Positions 1 through 7,438 of a stretch of DNA of 11,750 nucleotides are shown piece after piece. The position numbers and the translations under genes are program-made. This DNA is from JACJXF01 sp964349045 (GTDB lineage: Bacteria; Bacteroidota; Bacteroidia; Bacteroidales; GCA-2748055), in NCBI GenBank assembly GCA_964349045.1, contig CAYGFI010000151.1:1-11750 (forward strand). The letters are read 5' to 3'. How positions within the stretch are numbered: the stretch's first letter is position 1; each line of letters starts with the position of its first letter. The notes beneath the pieces were generated by a model, which was given only the letters and a program-made list of their open reading frames with translations, did not search any database and was not told where the DNA came from.

Positions 1-42
1 TTTGGTACCTGAATAGTTACATTAAAGTAATTTTCTTACATT

Positions 43-1182
43 ATGGAAAAAATGGAGCATCAAAAAAATATTGACAATTCCAAAGATGAAATTGATCTTT
101 TGGAATTAGTAATGCATATCTGGAATGGAAGAAAAATCATTTATAAGACTACGGCCATATTCATAGTAATTGGACTCTTTGTTGCTTTAGGTAGTAAAAA
201 TATATATAAATCAGAGGCTAAATTATTGCCGGAAGTAAGCAATAAAGATGGTGGGGTTTCAGGTTTAATGAAACAGTTCGGAGGTTTAAGTAGCCTGGCA
301 GGTATCGATCTTCAAAATATGAATAATTCAGATGCTATTAATCCTACATTATATCCTGATATTGTAAAAAGTACACCTTTTATGATTCAACTTTTGAACA
401 CCTCTGTTAAAATTCCATCTTTGGACACTACAACTTCACTGTACATTTATATGACCAGTCTTACAAAAAAATCACTCATGGATTTTGTCCTCAAGTATTC
501 AATAGGATTGCCTGGAACTATTATAAAAATGTTCAGAAAAGATTCGAAAGAGAATATCGAAATATCAATAAATGAAAGCCCCATCAGAATAAATTTGGAA
601 ATGAGTAAAACCATTGAGTCTCTTAAAGAATGTATTCAATCTGATGTTGATCTGAAAAGTGGAATTATCAGTATTAGTGCAGAATTTCAGGATCCTGAGG
701 TAGCTGCCCAGGTTGCTGAAAAAACAGTATTGTATCTGACTCAATATGTCACTGAGTATCGTCTTCAAAAAGTCAGGGAAAACCTTAAATTTGTGAGCGA
801 ACAATGCGAAATTGCTAAAATTGAATTTAACAGAGCCCAAATGGATCGTGCACTTTTTCTTGATGAAAATAAAAATATTATTTCAGCTAAAATACAAAGT
901 GAGAAAGAGCGATTACAATCCCAATATGACCTGACCTACAATATTTATAATAATTTGGCTCAACAAAAGGAACAGGCAAAAATTAAAGTACAGGAAGAAA
1001 CACCTGTTATAAAAGTTTTAAATCCTGTGCAGGTACCAGTGGAAAAGAGTAAGCCGAAAAGAAGTATGATAATGATTGAAATGATTTTCTTAGGAGGCCT
1101 TTTAGGTTTAGGAATTATATTTATAAAAAACAAGTACCTATCTCAAATAAAAGAATTTCCGAAAAAGAATATTCAAAAATAA
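43..1182 (+). CDS. wzz: Wzz/GNVR-type polysaccharide chain-length determinant (inner membrane)
   Basis: 379 aa, matching a polysaccharide co-polymerase that sets the length of O-antigen or capsule chains made by a Wzy polymerase. Visible architecture: a short cytoplasmic N-terminus (about 1-32), a first membrane helix (about 33-50), a long periplasmic part including a Gly/Leu-rich stretch near 79-90, a charged helical probably coiled-coil stretch (about 240-318), a proline-containing segment (P328, P332, P338) just before a second membrane helix (about 342-361), and a basic tail. Two terminal helices with a P-rich segment before the second is the Wzz layout. No Walker motifs or tyrosine-kinase domain follow, so this is not a fused Wzc-type BY-kinase. 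An in-frame ATG at 52 is an alternative start; 43 was chosen as the longer. The stop overlaps the ATG of a doubtful short ORF at 1182. Its place before the leg genes suggests the legionaminic-acid glycan is exported as a length-controlled polymer. Confidence 0.88.
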   Translation: MEKMEHQKNIDNSKDEIDLLELVMHIWNGRKIIYKTTAIFIVIGLFVALGSKNIYKSEAKLLPEVSNKDGGVSGLMKQFGGLSSLAGIDLQNMNNSDAINPTLYPDIVKSTPFMIQLLNTSVKIPSLDTTTSLYIYMTSLTKKSLMDFVLKYSIGLPGTIIKMFRKDSKENIEISINESPIRINLEMSKTIESLKECIQSDVDLKSGIISISAEFQDPEVAAQVAEKTVLYLTQYVTEYRLQKVRENLKFVSEQCEIAKIEFNRAQMDRALFLDENKNIISAKIQSEKERLQSQYDLTYNIYNNLAQQKEQAKIKVQEETPVIKVLNPVQVPVEKSKPKRSMIMIEMIFLGGLLGLGIIFIKNKYLSQIKEFPKKNIQK

Positions 1183-1322
1183 TGCATTCTAAAATTCGTA
1201 TAATTTTTGAGAAACAAGATGAAGTCTCAGGATTATGTAAACCTGTACTTGTTATACGAGACATAAACCTACATCATGAAGCCTTAGATCCAGGTACAGT
1301 AAAAACTGGAGTGTCCAGATAA
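1182..1322 (+). CDS. Possible short ORF, 46 aa, unknown function
   Basis: An ATG at 1182 shares one base with the wzz stop (TAATG) and opens a frame of 46 codons ending in TAA at 1320-1322. The stop-start overlap is the arrangement used for translational coupling and also occurs between the last two genes here. The predicted peptide starts MHSKIRIIFEK and includes a hydrophobic run near residues 21-26 and a DINLHHEALDPG stretch. I recognise no family, signal peptide or membrane helix. It could be a real small gene, the remnant of a larger decayed gene, or chance: an open frame of this length is not rare even in AT-rich DNA. Confidence 0.22.
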   Translation: MHSKIRIIFEKQDEVSGLCKPVLVIRDINLHHEALDPGTVKTGVSR

Positions 1323-1326
1323 GTCC

Positions 1327-1449
1327 ATGATTATCTGTGATCTATATGAGTTAATCTTTAATCAACAAGCATATCTTGTGATGGCTAAAGCAAGTATACA
1401 CAATGGTGATGGCCATACTTTTAGCCTCATTACGGTTATAAAAAAATAA
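1327..1449 (+). CDS. Possible short ORF, 40 aa, unknown function
   Basis: Begins four bases after the stop of the preceding 46-codon ORF, in a different frame, and ends with TAA at 1447-1449, twenty bases before legB. The peptide starts MIICDLYELIF and ends in a short hydrophobic stretch followed by two lysines. No family is recognised. Two adjacent short frames covering nearly the whole gap could be the frameshifted remnant of one gene, but I see no homology to support that. An imperfect hairpin (1383-1426) lies inside it, so this stretch may instead act as an untranslated leader for legB. Confidence 0.17.
   Translation: MIICDLYELIFNQQAYLVMAKASIHNGDGHTFSLITVIKK
1383..1426 (+). promoter_or_regulatory. 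Imperfect hairpin in the leader upstream of legB
   Basis: GGCTAAA at 1383-1389 is exactly complementary to TTTAGCC at 1420-1426. Inside it, GTAT (1394-1397) can pair with ATAC (1415-1418) across a three-base bulge. The structure ends 43 bases before the legB start. No T-run follows directly, so it is not a typical intrinsic terminator. A leader attenuator, a processing site or chance are all possible. A smaller perfect inverted repeat (CTGGA/TCCAG, three-base loop) lies at 1306-1318. No TAnnTTTG-type Bacteroidota -7 element was found in the gap. Confidence 0.25.
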
Positions 1450-1469
1450 TTCGTGTAAATATATTCATA

Positions 1470-2450
1470 ATGAAAATAGTACTCATAACCGGAGCTGATG
1501 GTTTTATTGGTTCACACCTAACAGAGACATTACTGGCAAAAGGCTACAGAGTTAAAGCTCTTTCACAATACAATTCATTTAACTATTGGGGCTGGCTCGA
1601 AGATATTCCTGCTAATCAGAATCTTGAGATAGTTTCCGGCGATATTCGTGATCCCCATTTTTGTAAGGAACTTACTAAAGAAGTGGATTTGATTTTTCAT
1701 TTGGCAGCACTAATCGCAATACCCTACTCTTATGTAGCCCCTGATGCTTATGTTGAAACGAATGTAAAAGGAACCTTGAATATTTGTCAGGCTGCAAAAG
1801 AAAACGGAAATATCCGCGTAATACATACCTCTACTTCAGAGGTTTATGGTACGGCACAATATGTTCCAATTGATGAAAAACATCCGAAGCAACCACAATC
1901 ACCTTATTCAGCCTCAAAAATAGGTGCAGATGCTATGGCTTTAAGCTTTTACAATACTTTTGGTTTGCCGGTATCTATTGCACGACCTTTTAATACTTAC
2001 GGACCAAGGCAATCAGCAAGAGCCATTATCCCGACTATTATTTCTCAAATAGCCAATGGCATTAAAGAGATAAAGTTAGGAGACCTTTCACCAACGCGTG
2101 ATTTCAATTATGTAAAGGACACATGCAAAGGTTTTATTGCTATCGCTGAGAATGATCTAACGATTGGAAAGGAAATAAACATTGCATCCAATATTGAAAT
2201 ATCGATGAAAGATACACTGGAACTTATTAAGAAAATCATGAAGTCGGATGTACAATTTATTACAGAAGAACAACGATTACGTCCGGCTAAGTCTGAAGTA
2301 TTTCGTTTATGGGGAGATAATTCTCTTATAAAAGAATTAACCGGTTTCAACCCTGATTACAACATTGAACGAGGATTGACCGAAACTGTTGAATGGTTTT
2401 CTAAACCTGAAAATTTAAAGAATTATAAAGCTGCCATCTATAACGTCTAA
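1470..2450 (+). CDS. legB: LegB: NAD-dependent nucleotide-sugar 4,6-dehydratase (GDP-GlcNAc)
   Basis: 326 aa extended short-chain dehydrogenase/reductase. By family it converts GDP-N-acetylglucosamine to the GDP-4-keto-6-deoxy sugar, the first committed step towards legionaminic acid, in the cytoplasm. The N-terminal Rossmann glycine motif is at G8-G11-G14 (GADGFIG), followed by the LegB-like YNSFNYWGWLED stretch (about 34-45), the acidic GDIRD segment (57-61), HLAA (77-80), the STSEVYG segment (121-127) and the catalytic Y146-x3-K150. The RPFNTYGPRQ motif (172-181) is typical of nucleotide-sugar SDRs. The YNSFN-WGWL signature and the leg neighbours separate it from PseB (pseudaminic acid) and from membrane-anchored PglF-type dehydratases; no membrane helix precedes the domain. 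Start chosen at the ATG directly before the MKIVLITG strand. It heads the packed leg gene run, with only three bases between its stop and legC. Confidence 0.93.
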   Translation: MKIVLITGADGFIGSHLTETLLAKGYRVKALSQYNSFNYWGWLEDIPANQNLEIVSGDIRDPHFCKELTKEVDLIFHLAALIAIPYSYVAPDAYVETNVKGTLNICQAAKENGNIRVIHTSTSEVYGTAQYVPIDEKHPKQPQSPYSASKIGADAMALSFYNTFGLPVSIARPFNTYGPRQSARAIIPTIISQIANGIKEIKLGDLSPTRDFNYVKDTCKGFIAIAENDLTIGKEINIASNIEISMKDTLELIKKIMKSDVQFITEEQRLRPAKSEVFRLWGDNSLIKELTGFNPDYNIERGLTETVEWFSKPENLKNYKAAIYNV

Positions 2451-2453
2451 AAA

Positions 2454-3611
2454 ATGCAATCGAAATACATCGAGATCATAAACTTTATTCGGAAGAAATT
2501 CAATATTCCGGAAGGCTTCATTCCATTACATGAACCACGATTTAAAGGTAACGAAAAAAAATATGTAAATGAATGTATTGATACCACTTTTGTTTCGAGC
2601 GTAGGCAAATTTGTGACCCGGTTTGAGGAGATGATTGCAGAATACACGGGTGCCAAATACGCTATCTCGACAGTAAACGGCACAGCAGCATTACATATTG
2701 CCTTAATTTTATGCGATGTAAAACCAGAAGATGAGGTAATCACTCAGGCCTTAACATTTATTGCAACTGCCAATGCGATTGCCTATACCGGCGCAAAACC
2801 GGTTTTTGTTGATGTTGATCGTGATACAATGGGACTATCCCCAAAATCACTTGAGGACTTTTTGACAAAAAATGCTGAAATGCAAAATGGTTTCTGTATA
2901 AATAATACTTCGGGAAGAAGGATAAAAGCATGTGTTCCCATGCATACCTTTGGACACCCTTGCCGCATTGATGAAATTATTTCAATCTGTAATCAATACC
3001 ATATTCATGTAGTTGAAGATTCTGCCGAATCACTTGGCTCTTATTACAAAGGAAAGCATACTGGCACATTTGGTAAATTTGGCACCTTAAGTTTTAATGG
3101 AAATAAAACCATCACTACTGGTGGTGGAGGTATGATTTTAACGAACGATGATGAATTAGGTAAACTGGCAAAACATATCACCACAACAGCAAAAGTGCCA
3201 CACCGTTGGGAATTTGTACACGACATGACTGCATACAATTACCGGTTAACCAATTTGGCTGCTGCTTTGGGATGTGCACAAATGGAACAATTGCCACATT
3301 TCCTCATACAAAAACGAAAGTTAGCAGACACTTATGCAGACTTTTTCAAACAATTGGGAATTGAATTCTTAACCGAACCCGAAAACAGCACTTCCAACTT
3401 TTGGTTGAATGCTCTTATTTTGAAGAACAAGGCTGAACAAACTGGATTTCTCGAATTTATGAACAATAATAATGTGATGGTACGGCCTGTATGGCAATTA
3501 ATGAACCGATTGGATATGTATAAAAATTGCCAACGAGATTCACTCGAAAATACAGAATGGCTGGCAGACAGGGTGGTGAATATACCAAGTAGCGTAATCG
3601 TTAATCTATGA
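2454..3611 (+). CDS. legC: LegC: PLP-dependent nucleotide-sugar 4-aminotransferase
   Basis: 385 aa DegT/DnrJ/EryC1/StrS-family aminotransferase. It is expected to transfer an amino group, usually from glutamate, to C4 of the 4-keto sugar made by LegB, giving GDP-4-amino-4,6-dideoxy-GlcNAc. Motifs: IPLHEPRFKGNE (about 23-34) and FVSSVGKFVTRFE (about 46-58), both typical of the LegC subgroup; the NGTAALH phosphate-binding turn (75-81); the cofactor-ring aspartate D189 in VVEDSAES; and the Schiff-base lysine K218 in SFNGNKT, followed by a glycine-rich TGGGGM. Length is normal. The product starts from a 4-keto substrate, which explains its place right after legB. Its stop overlaps the legH start by four bases (ATGA), suggesting coupled translation. 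No truncation or missing catalytic residue is seen. Confidence 0.93.
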   Translation: MQSKYIEIINFIRKKFNIPEGFIPLHEPRFKGNEKKYVNECIDTTFVSSVGKFVTRFEEMIAEYTGAKYAISTVNGTAALHIALILCDVKPEDEVITQALTFIATANAIAYTGAKPVFVDVDRDTMGLSPKSLEDFLTKNAEMQNGFCINNTSGRRIKACVPMHTFGHPCRIDEIISICNQYHIHVVEDSAESLGSYYKGKHTGTFGKFGTLSFNGNKTITTGGGGMILTNDDELGKLAKHITTTAKVPHRWEFVHDMTAYNYRLTNLAAALGCAQMEQLPHFLIQKRKLADTYADFFKQLGIEFLTEPENSTSNFWLNALILKNKAEQTGFLEFMNNNNVMVRPVWQLMNRLDMYKNCQRDSLENTEWLADRVVNIPSSVIVNL

Positions 3612-4240
3612 AACCAATTATCCTTATTGGCGGCGGCGGACATTGTATTTCATGCATTGATGTTATCGAACAAACCGGATTGTACCAGATTATAGGGATT
3701 CTTGATTTACCTGAAAAACTGTGTGAGAAAGTCCTAAACTATTCCATCATTGGTAACGATAACGAGCTTGACCAGTTTATACCCACCTGTTCTGATTTTC
3801 TGATCACCGTTGGACAAATAAAATCGACTTCTTTACGAGAAACGATATTTAATAAGGTGAAGTTGGCGGGAGGTAATTTGCCTGTAATTATTAGTCCAAT
3901 TGCCCATGTAAGCAAATACGCTAATATCGAAGAGGGAACGATTGTTTTGCACCATGCTCTGATTAATGCAGGTGTAATTATAGGAAAAGGATGTATTATT
4001 AACACCAAAGCATTAGTAGAACACGAGGCAAGTGTTGGTAATTTCTGTCATATCTCTACGGCTTCTATTATTAACGGACAAGCTAATATTGGTGATTGTT
4101 GTTTTATAGGTAGTAATACGGTTGTATCAAACAATACCAATATTATTTCCAACACCGTCATTGCTGCCGGCTCTCAGGTTTTAAAAAACATTGACTCGCC
4201 AGGCACCTATATTGGTCACCCCTTACGCAAGATTAGGTAA
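3608..4240 (+). CDS. legH: LegH: left-handed beta-helix N-acetyltransferase (PglD/NeuD family)
   Basis: 210 aa. It is expected to acetylate the C4 amine made by LegC, using acetyl-CoA, to give the GDP-2,4-diacetamido-2,4,6-trideoxy sugar. The N-terminal domain opens with a Rossmann-like glycine cluster (G8-G11, then H12) that holds the sugar nucleotide in PglD-type enzymes. From about residue 95 the sequence runs as hexapeptide repeats with I/V/A at turn positions (for example IGKG, SVGNFCHIS, IGDCCFIGSN), forming the left-handed beta-helix. H139 in the VEHE motif corresponds to the catalytic base of PglD/NeuD. It ends in the usual GHPLRKIR tail. The N-acetyltransferase role rather than O-acetylation of the finished sugar is inferred from its position between legC and legI. 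Its start overlaps the legC stop, and its stop lies one base before the legI start codon. Confidence 0.87.
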   Translation: MKPIILIGGGGHCISCIDVIEQTGLYQIIGILDLPEKLCEKVLNYSIIGNDNELDQFIPTCSDFLITVGQIKSTSLRETIFNKVKLAGGNLPVIISPIAHVSKYANIEEGTIVLHHALINAGVIIGKGCIINTKALVEHEASVGNFCHISTASIINGQANIGDCCFIGSNTVVSNNTNIISNTVIAAGSQVLKNIDSPGTYIGHPLRKIR

Positions 4241-4241
4241 T

Positions 4242-5249
4242 ATGCATACTCTCATTATAGCAGAAGCAGGTGTAAATCACAACGGTGATTTCGAACTGGC
4301 AAAAAAGCTTATCTCAGCTGCGTCTGAAGCAGGAGCTGACATTGTCAAGTTCCAGACTTTTAAAGCTGACAAAATCGTTAACAGAACTGCAAAAAAAGCG
4401 GAATATCAGGAACGAAACATCAGCGATGGCGATGACTCTCAATATGCCATGCTTAAAAAACTGGAAATGCCTGAAGAATGGCACATCAGATTAATTGATT
4501 ATGCAAATGAATGCGGAATCCAATTTTTATCTACCGGATTCGACAACGAAAGCGTTGATTTTCTATATAAATTGGGCATTCCATTATTCAAAATTCCTTC
4601 AGGAGAAATCACGAATAAACCCTATTTGCGCAACATTGCACAAAAAGCGAAACCAGTTATACTTTCTACAGGTATGGCCAACATCGATGAGATCAAAGCT
4701 GCATTGGAAGTGTTAACTAATAATGGAGTTGCCAAAGAAAACATTACGATTTTGCATTGCAACACTGAGTATCCAACTCCCATGGAGGATGTGAACTTAA
4801 AAGCAATGAATGCTATTGGAAAACTGCTTGGGGTAAAAATAGGATATTCTGATCATACGCAAGGAATCGAAGTGCCAATTGCTGCTATTGCTTTGGGTGC
4901 TACTGTTATTGAAAAGCATTTTACATTGGACCGCAACTTGCAGGGACCAGATCATAAAGCTTCGTTAGAACCCGATGAATTGAAAGTAATGGTACAGGCA
5001 ATTCGTAACATTGAAAAAGCAATTTCCGGATCTGGCATAAAAACACCAAGCCCAAGCGAACAAAAAAATATCGTTGTTGCACGAAAAAGTATTGTTGCAG
5101 CACAATCAATCAGAAAAGGTGAATTATATACAGAAGAAAACCTGACCGTAAAACGACCTGGAAATGGAATTAGCCCAATGTTTTGGGATGAAGTACTTGG
5201 ACAAAAAGCCATAAAAGATTTTGAGCCGGATGATCTGATTGTAGTTTAA
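4242..5249 (+). CDS. legI: LegI: N,N'-diacetyllegionaminic acid synthase (NeuB family)
   Basis: 335 aa. It condenses 2,4-diacetamido-2,4,6-trideoxymannose with phosphoenolpyruvate to form legionaminic acid and phosphate. The TIM barrel begins IIAEAGVNHNG (E8). KFQTF (37-41), KIPSGE (117-122), LSTGM (141-145), HCNTEYPTP (172-180), GYSDHT (201-206) and EKHFTLDR (224-231) follow. H205 and H226 match the two metal-binding histidines of NeuB and have the same 21-residue spacing as in the Neisseria enzyme. A C-terminal SAF (antifreeze-like) domain spans about 278-335, with VKRPGNGI at 303-310. The ATG at 4242 was preferred to an upstream in-frame TTG at 4191, because family similarity begins immediately after it and the longer form would overlap legH by 50 bases. 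The legI rather than neuB assignment rests on the adjacent legB, legC and legH; neuB sequence alone would not settle the substrate. Confidence 0.93.
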   Translation: MHTLIIAEAGVNHNGDFELAKKLISAASEAGADIVKFQTFKADKIVNRTAKKAEYQERNISDGDDSQYAMLKKLEMPEEWHIRLIDYANECGIQFLSTGFDNESVDFLYKLGIPLFKIPSGEITNKPYLRNIAQKAKPVILSTGMANIDEIKAALEVLTNNGVAKENITILHCNTEYPTPMEDVNLKAMNAIGKLLGVKIGYSDHTQGIEVPIAAIALGATVIEKHFTLDRNLQGPDHKASLEPDELKVMVQAIRNIEKAISGSGIKTPSPSEQKNIVVARKSIVAAQSIRKGELYTEENLTVKRPGNGISPMFWDEVLGQKAIKDFEPDDLIVV

Positions 5250-5259
5250 ACTAAAATTC

Positions 5260-6372
5260 ATGAAACGAATAGCCATTTTAACTAGTTCCCGTGCCGATTA
5301 CGGAATCTATCTTCCGCTTTTGAAAGAGCTGAAAGAGGATCCATTTTTCGAATTGCGAATTATTGCCTTCGGAACACATCTTTCACCTTTTCATGGTTAT
5401 ACAATCAACCAAATAGTAGATGATGGGTTTGAAGTTTCTTATCAAATCGAATCCATGCTTACAGGTGATTCTCCCAATGCTATTTCAACAGCAATGGCTT
5501 TAACTTCCTTGAAATTTGCAGACTTTTGGAAAGATCATCAACAAGATTTTGATCTCGTATTCTGTTTGGGAGACCGTTATGAAATGTTTGCTGCAATAAC
5601 AGCAGGTATTCCTTTCAATATATCATTTGCTCATCTTCATGGAGGCGAGAAAACATTGGGAACAATCGACAATATTTTCCGTCATGCCATCACATTGGCC
5701 GGTAGATACCATTTTGTCTCCTGTAAAGAACATGGAGAACGTGTGGTTGAGTTGACCGAATCAAAAGACAACATCTTTGACATTGGAGCTTTAAGCCTCG
5801 ATAACTTAAATTCATTACTCCTTCTATCAAAAGATGATTTCTTTAGCCGTTTTGGACTTGATCTGAATCTGCCAACAATTTTAGTTACCGTTCACCCCGA
5901 AACGGTTACTCCTGAAATGAACCAGATATATGTTGAAGAATTGGCAGATACCTTACTAGGGCTAAAAAATTATCAGGTCCTCATTACTCTGCCAAATGCA
6001 GATACCAATGGCACTCTTATCCGCAAAAGATTACTCCAATTACCTGTGGAATCATTCAATAGGATACTTTGCTTTGAAAATTTAAGCTCACAAGGTTATT
6101 TCACCGCCATGAAGTATTGTTCCTTTCTTTTAGGAAATACCTCCAGCGGAATCATTGAAGCAGCATCATTTGGACGATGGGTCATTAACATAGGTAGCAG
6201 ACAAGAAGGAAGAAAACAAAGTCAAAACATTTTCAATGTGCCCTTTAAGAGAGCCATGATCATGCAAGCTGTAACAGAGATTGAAAAGGAACCTGTTTAT
6301 ACAGGTGAAAATATTTATTACAAAGGAAACGCAGCCCAAACAATCTGTTCCATCCTTAAAAATATCGATTGA
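5260..6372 (+). CDS. legG: LegG: hydrolysing nucleotide-sugar 2-epimerase (NeuC family)
   Basis: 370 aa GT-B-fold epimerase. It is expected to hydrolyse the GDP bond of the 2,4-diacetamido sugar and invert C2, releasing 2,4-diacetamido-2,4,6-trideoxymannose for LegI. The N-terminus SSRADYG (9-15) is the NeuC signature. GDRYE (104-108), HLHGGE (125-130), VHPET (211-215), GNTSSGIIE (292-300) and GSRQEGR (312-318) follow, covering the acidic and histidine catalytic residues and the nucleotide-phosphate pocket. Length is normal for the family. In ordinary sialic acid pathways this enzyme uses UDP-GlcNAc; the GDP preference is inferred from the legB, legC and ptmE context, as shown for C. jejuni LegG. 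It starts ten bases after legI with no Shine-Dalgarno-like sequence in front, and a 13-base gap separates it from ptmE. Confidence 0.92.
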   Translation: MKRIAILTSSRADYGIYLPLLKELKEDPFFELRIIAFGTHLSPFHGYTINQIVDDGFEVSYQIESMLTGDSPNAISTAMALTSLKFADFWKDHQQDFDLVFCLGDRYEMFAAITAGIPFNISFAHLHGGEKTLGTIDNIFRHAITLAGRYHFVSCKEHGERVVELTESKDNIFDIGALSLDNLNSLLLLSKDDFFSRFGLDLNLPTILVTVHPETVTPEMNQIYVEELADTLLGLKNYQVLITLPNADTNGTLIRKRLLQLPVESFNRILCFENLSSQGYFTAMKYCSFLLGNTSSGIIEAASFGRWVINIGSRQEGRKQSQNIFNVPFKRAMIMQAVTEIEKEPVYTGENIYYKGNAAQTICSILKNID

Positions 6373-6385
6373 AACTCCATAAAAG

Positions 6386-7438
6386 ATGAAAGATTTTGCA
6401 AAAAACCTGATAGACCATTCGGCAGGTGTTATCGAGGCTATGAAAAAACTCAATGACGTACCCTCGACACTGACACTTTTTGCCATTGACGGACAACTAC
6501 GCCTTGTAGGAACCCTCACAGATGGAGACATTCGCCGTGGCTTTATTTCCGGCTTAACATTGAACGACAAGGTAGAACGATTCATGTCGCTTGATTTTAA
6601 AAAGGTGAACAATGGTTTTACTGTTAACGATTTTAAACAGATTCGCGACAGGGGAATCAGATTGCTTCCTGTTCTGGATGAAAATCAAAGAATCACCAAA
6701 GTATATGATCTCAAAAAAAGAAAAAGTATTCTTCCACTTGAATGTATGATCATGGCTGGTGGCCGGGGAGAACGTTTGCGACCACTTACTGATGTGACCC
6801 CCAAACCCATGCTACAATTGGGAGGGAAACCCATTATCGAACACAACATCGATCGTTTAATTAGTTTTGGGATCGAAAAGATTTACATCTCGGTAAAATA
6901 CCTTGGGCAACAAATTGTTGACTATTTAGGTGACGGGTCATCAAAAGGAATTTCGATTGAATATATATGGGAAGACCAATCATTGGGGACAGCTGGGGCA
7001 CTTTCATTGGTCGATAATTTTACCACCGATCATATTCTCTTAATGAACAGCGACCTTTTTACCGATGCCGATTTTGAAGACCTTTATTTAAACGTTCTTG
7101 AACACAATGCAGTATTGGGAGTGGCTACAATTCCATATACAACCGAAGTACCTTATGGTATCTTTACTGTGGACCATAATCAGGTTAAAGGTCTAAAAGA
7201 AAAGCCAATCTTTACCAATTATGCCAATGCAGGTATCTATATTTTAGAAAAGAAGATCATACAAAAAATACCTTACAATTCTTTTTTTAACATTACTGAC
7301 CTGATGGAACTGTTAATTATCGAAAGCCAATCCGTTATTCACAACCCAATTGTCGGTTACTGGATTGATATTGGTCAGCATCAGGATTATATAAATGCTC
7401 AGGAAATTGTAAAACACAGACAATCAGAATTAAAATGA
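6386..7438 (+). CDS. ptmE: PtmE: CBS-domain nucleotidyltransferase, probable GlcN(Ac)-1-phosphate guanylyltransferase
   Basis: 350 aa fusion. Residues 1 to about 115 form a CBS-domain pair, the second repeat including the IRLLPVLDEN stretch at 91-100. From about 119 runs a nucleotidyltransferase domain with the GGRGERLRPLT loop (125-135), K140-P141, the metal-site NSD (221-223), EKP (272-274) and WIDIG (326-330). In C. jejuni the equivalent protein makes the GDP-activated glucosamine derivative that feeds LegB, which marks the GDP branch of the pathway off from UDP-linked bacillosamine. Guanylyl specificity here is inferred from context; the motifs alone also fit thymidylyl-, uridylyl- or mannose-1-phosphate guanylyltransferases. 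The CBS pair could sense a nucleotide and control flux, an inference from CBS domains generally. It lies between legG and legF and overlaps legF by four bases (ATGA). Confidence 0.85.
   Translation: MKDFAKNLIDHSAGVIEAMKKLNDVPSTLTLFAIDGQLRLVGTLTDGDIRRGFISGLTLNDKVERFMSLDFKKVNNGFTVNDFKQIRDRGIRLLPVLDENQRITKVYDLKKRKSILPLECMIMAGGRGERLRPLTDVTPKPMLQLGGKPIIEHNIDRLISFGIEKIYISVKYLGQQIVDYLGDGSSKGISIEYIWEDQSLGTAGALSLVDNFTTDHILLMNSDLFTDADFEDLYLNVLEHNAVLGVATIPYTTEVPYGIFTVDHNQVKGLKEKPIFTNYANAGIYILEKKIIQKIPYNSFFNITDLMELLIIESQSVIHNPIVGYWIDIGQHQDYINAQEIVKHRQSELK

Noticed and set aside
1198..1210. TATAATTTTTG sequence as a Bacteroidota promoter -7 element
   Set aside because: The spacing is one base off the TAnnTTTG pattern and no convincing -33 TTG lies at the right distance, so it cannot be told from AT-rich background.
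1383..1426. Hairpin as the intrinsic terminator of wzz
   Set aside because: No run of T follows the stem, the stem is imperfect and the loop is long, so only a general regulatory possibility is kept.
3332..3643. 103-codon minus-strand open frame
   Set aside because: It is antisense to the conserved C-terminal part of legC and the start of legH; its translation shows no family resemblance.
1470..4240. Interpretation as a bacillosamine or pseudaminic acid pathway
   Set aside because: No membrane-anchored PglF-type dehydratase, PseG or PseH is present; LegB- and LegC-type signatures followed by NeuB, NeuC, ptmE and a CMP-sugar synthetase fit legionaminic acid.
4191..4241. In-frame TTG extension of legI by 17 residues
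   Set aside because: The extra residues overlap the 3' end of legH in another frame and resemble nothing in NeuB proteins; family similarity starts at the ATG at 4242, one base after the legH stop.
6166..6612. 148-codon open frame on the minus strand
   Set aside because: It lies antisense across the end of legG and the start of ptmE, both with clear family motifs, and has no recognisable domain of its own.
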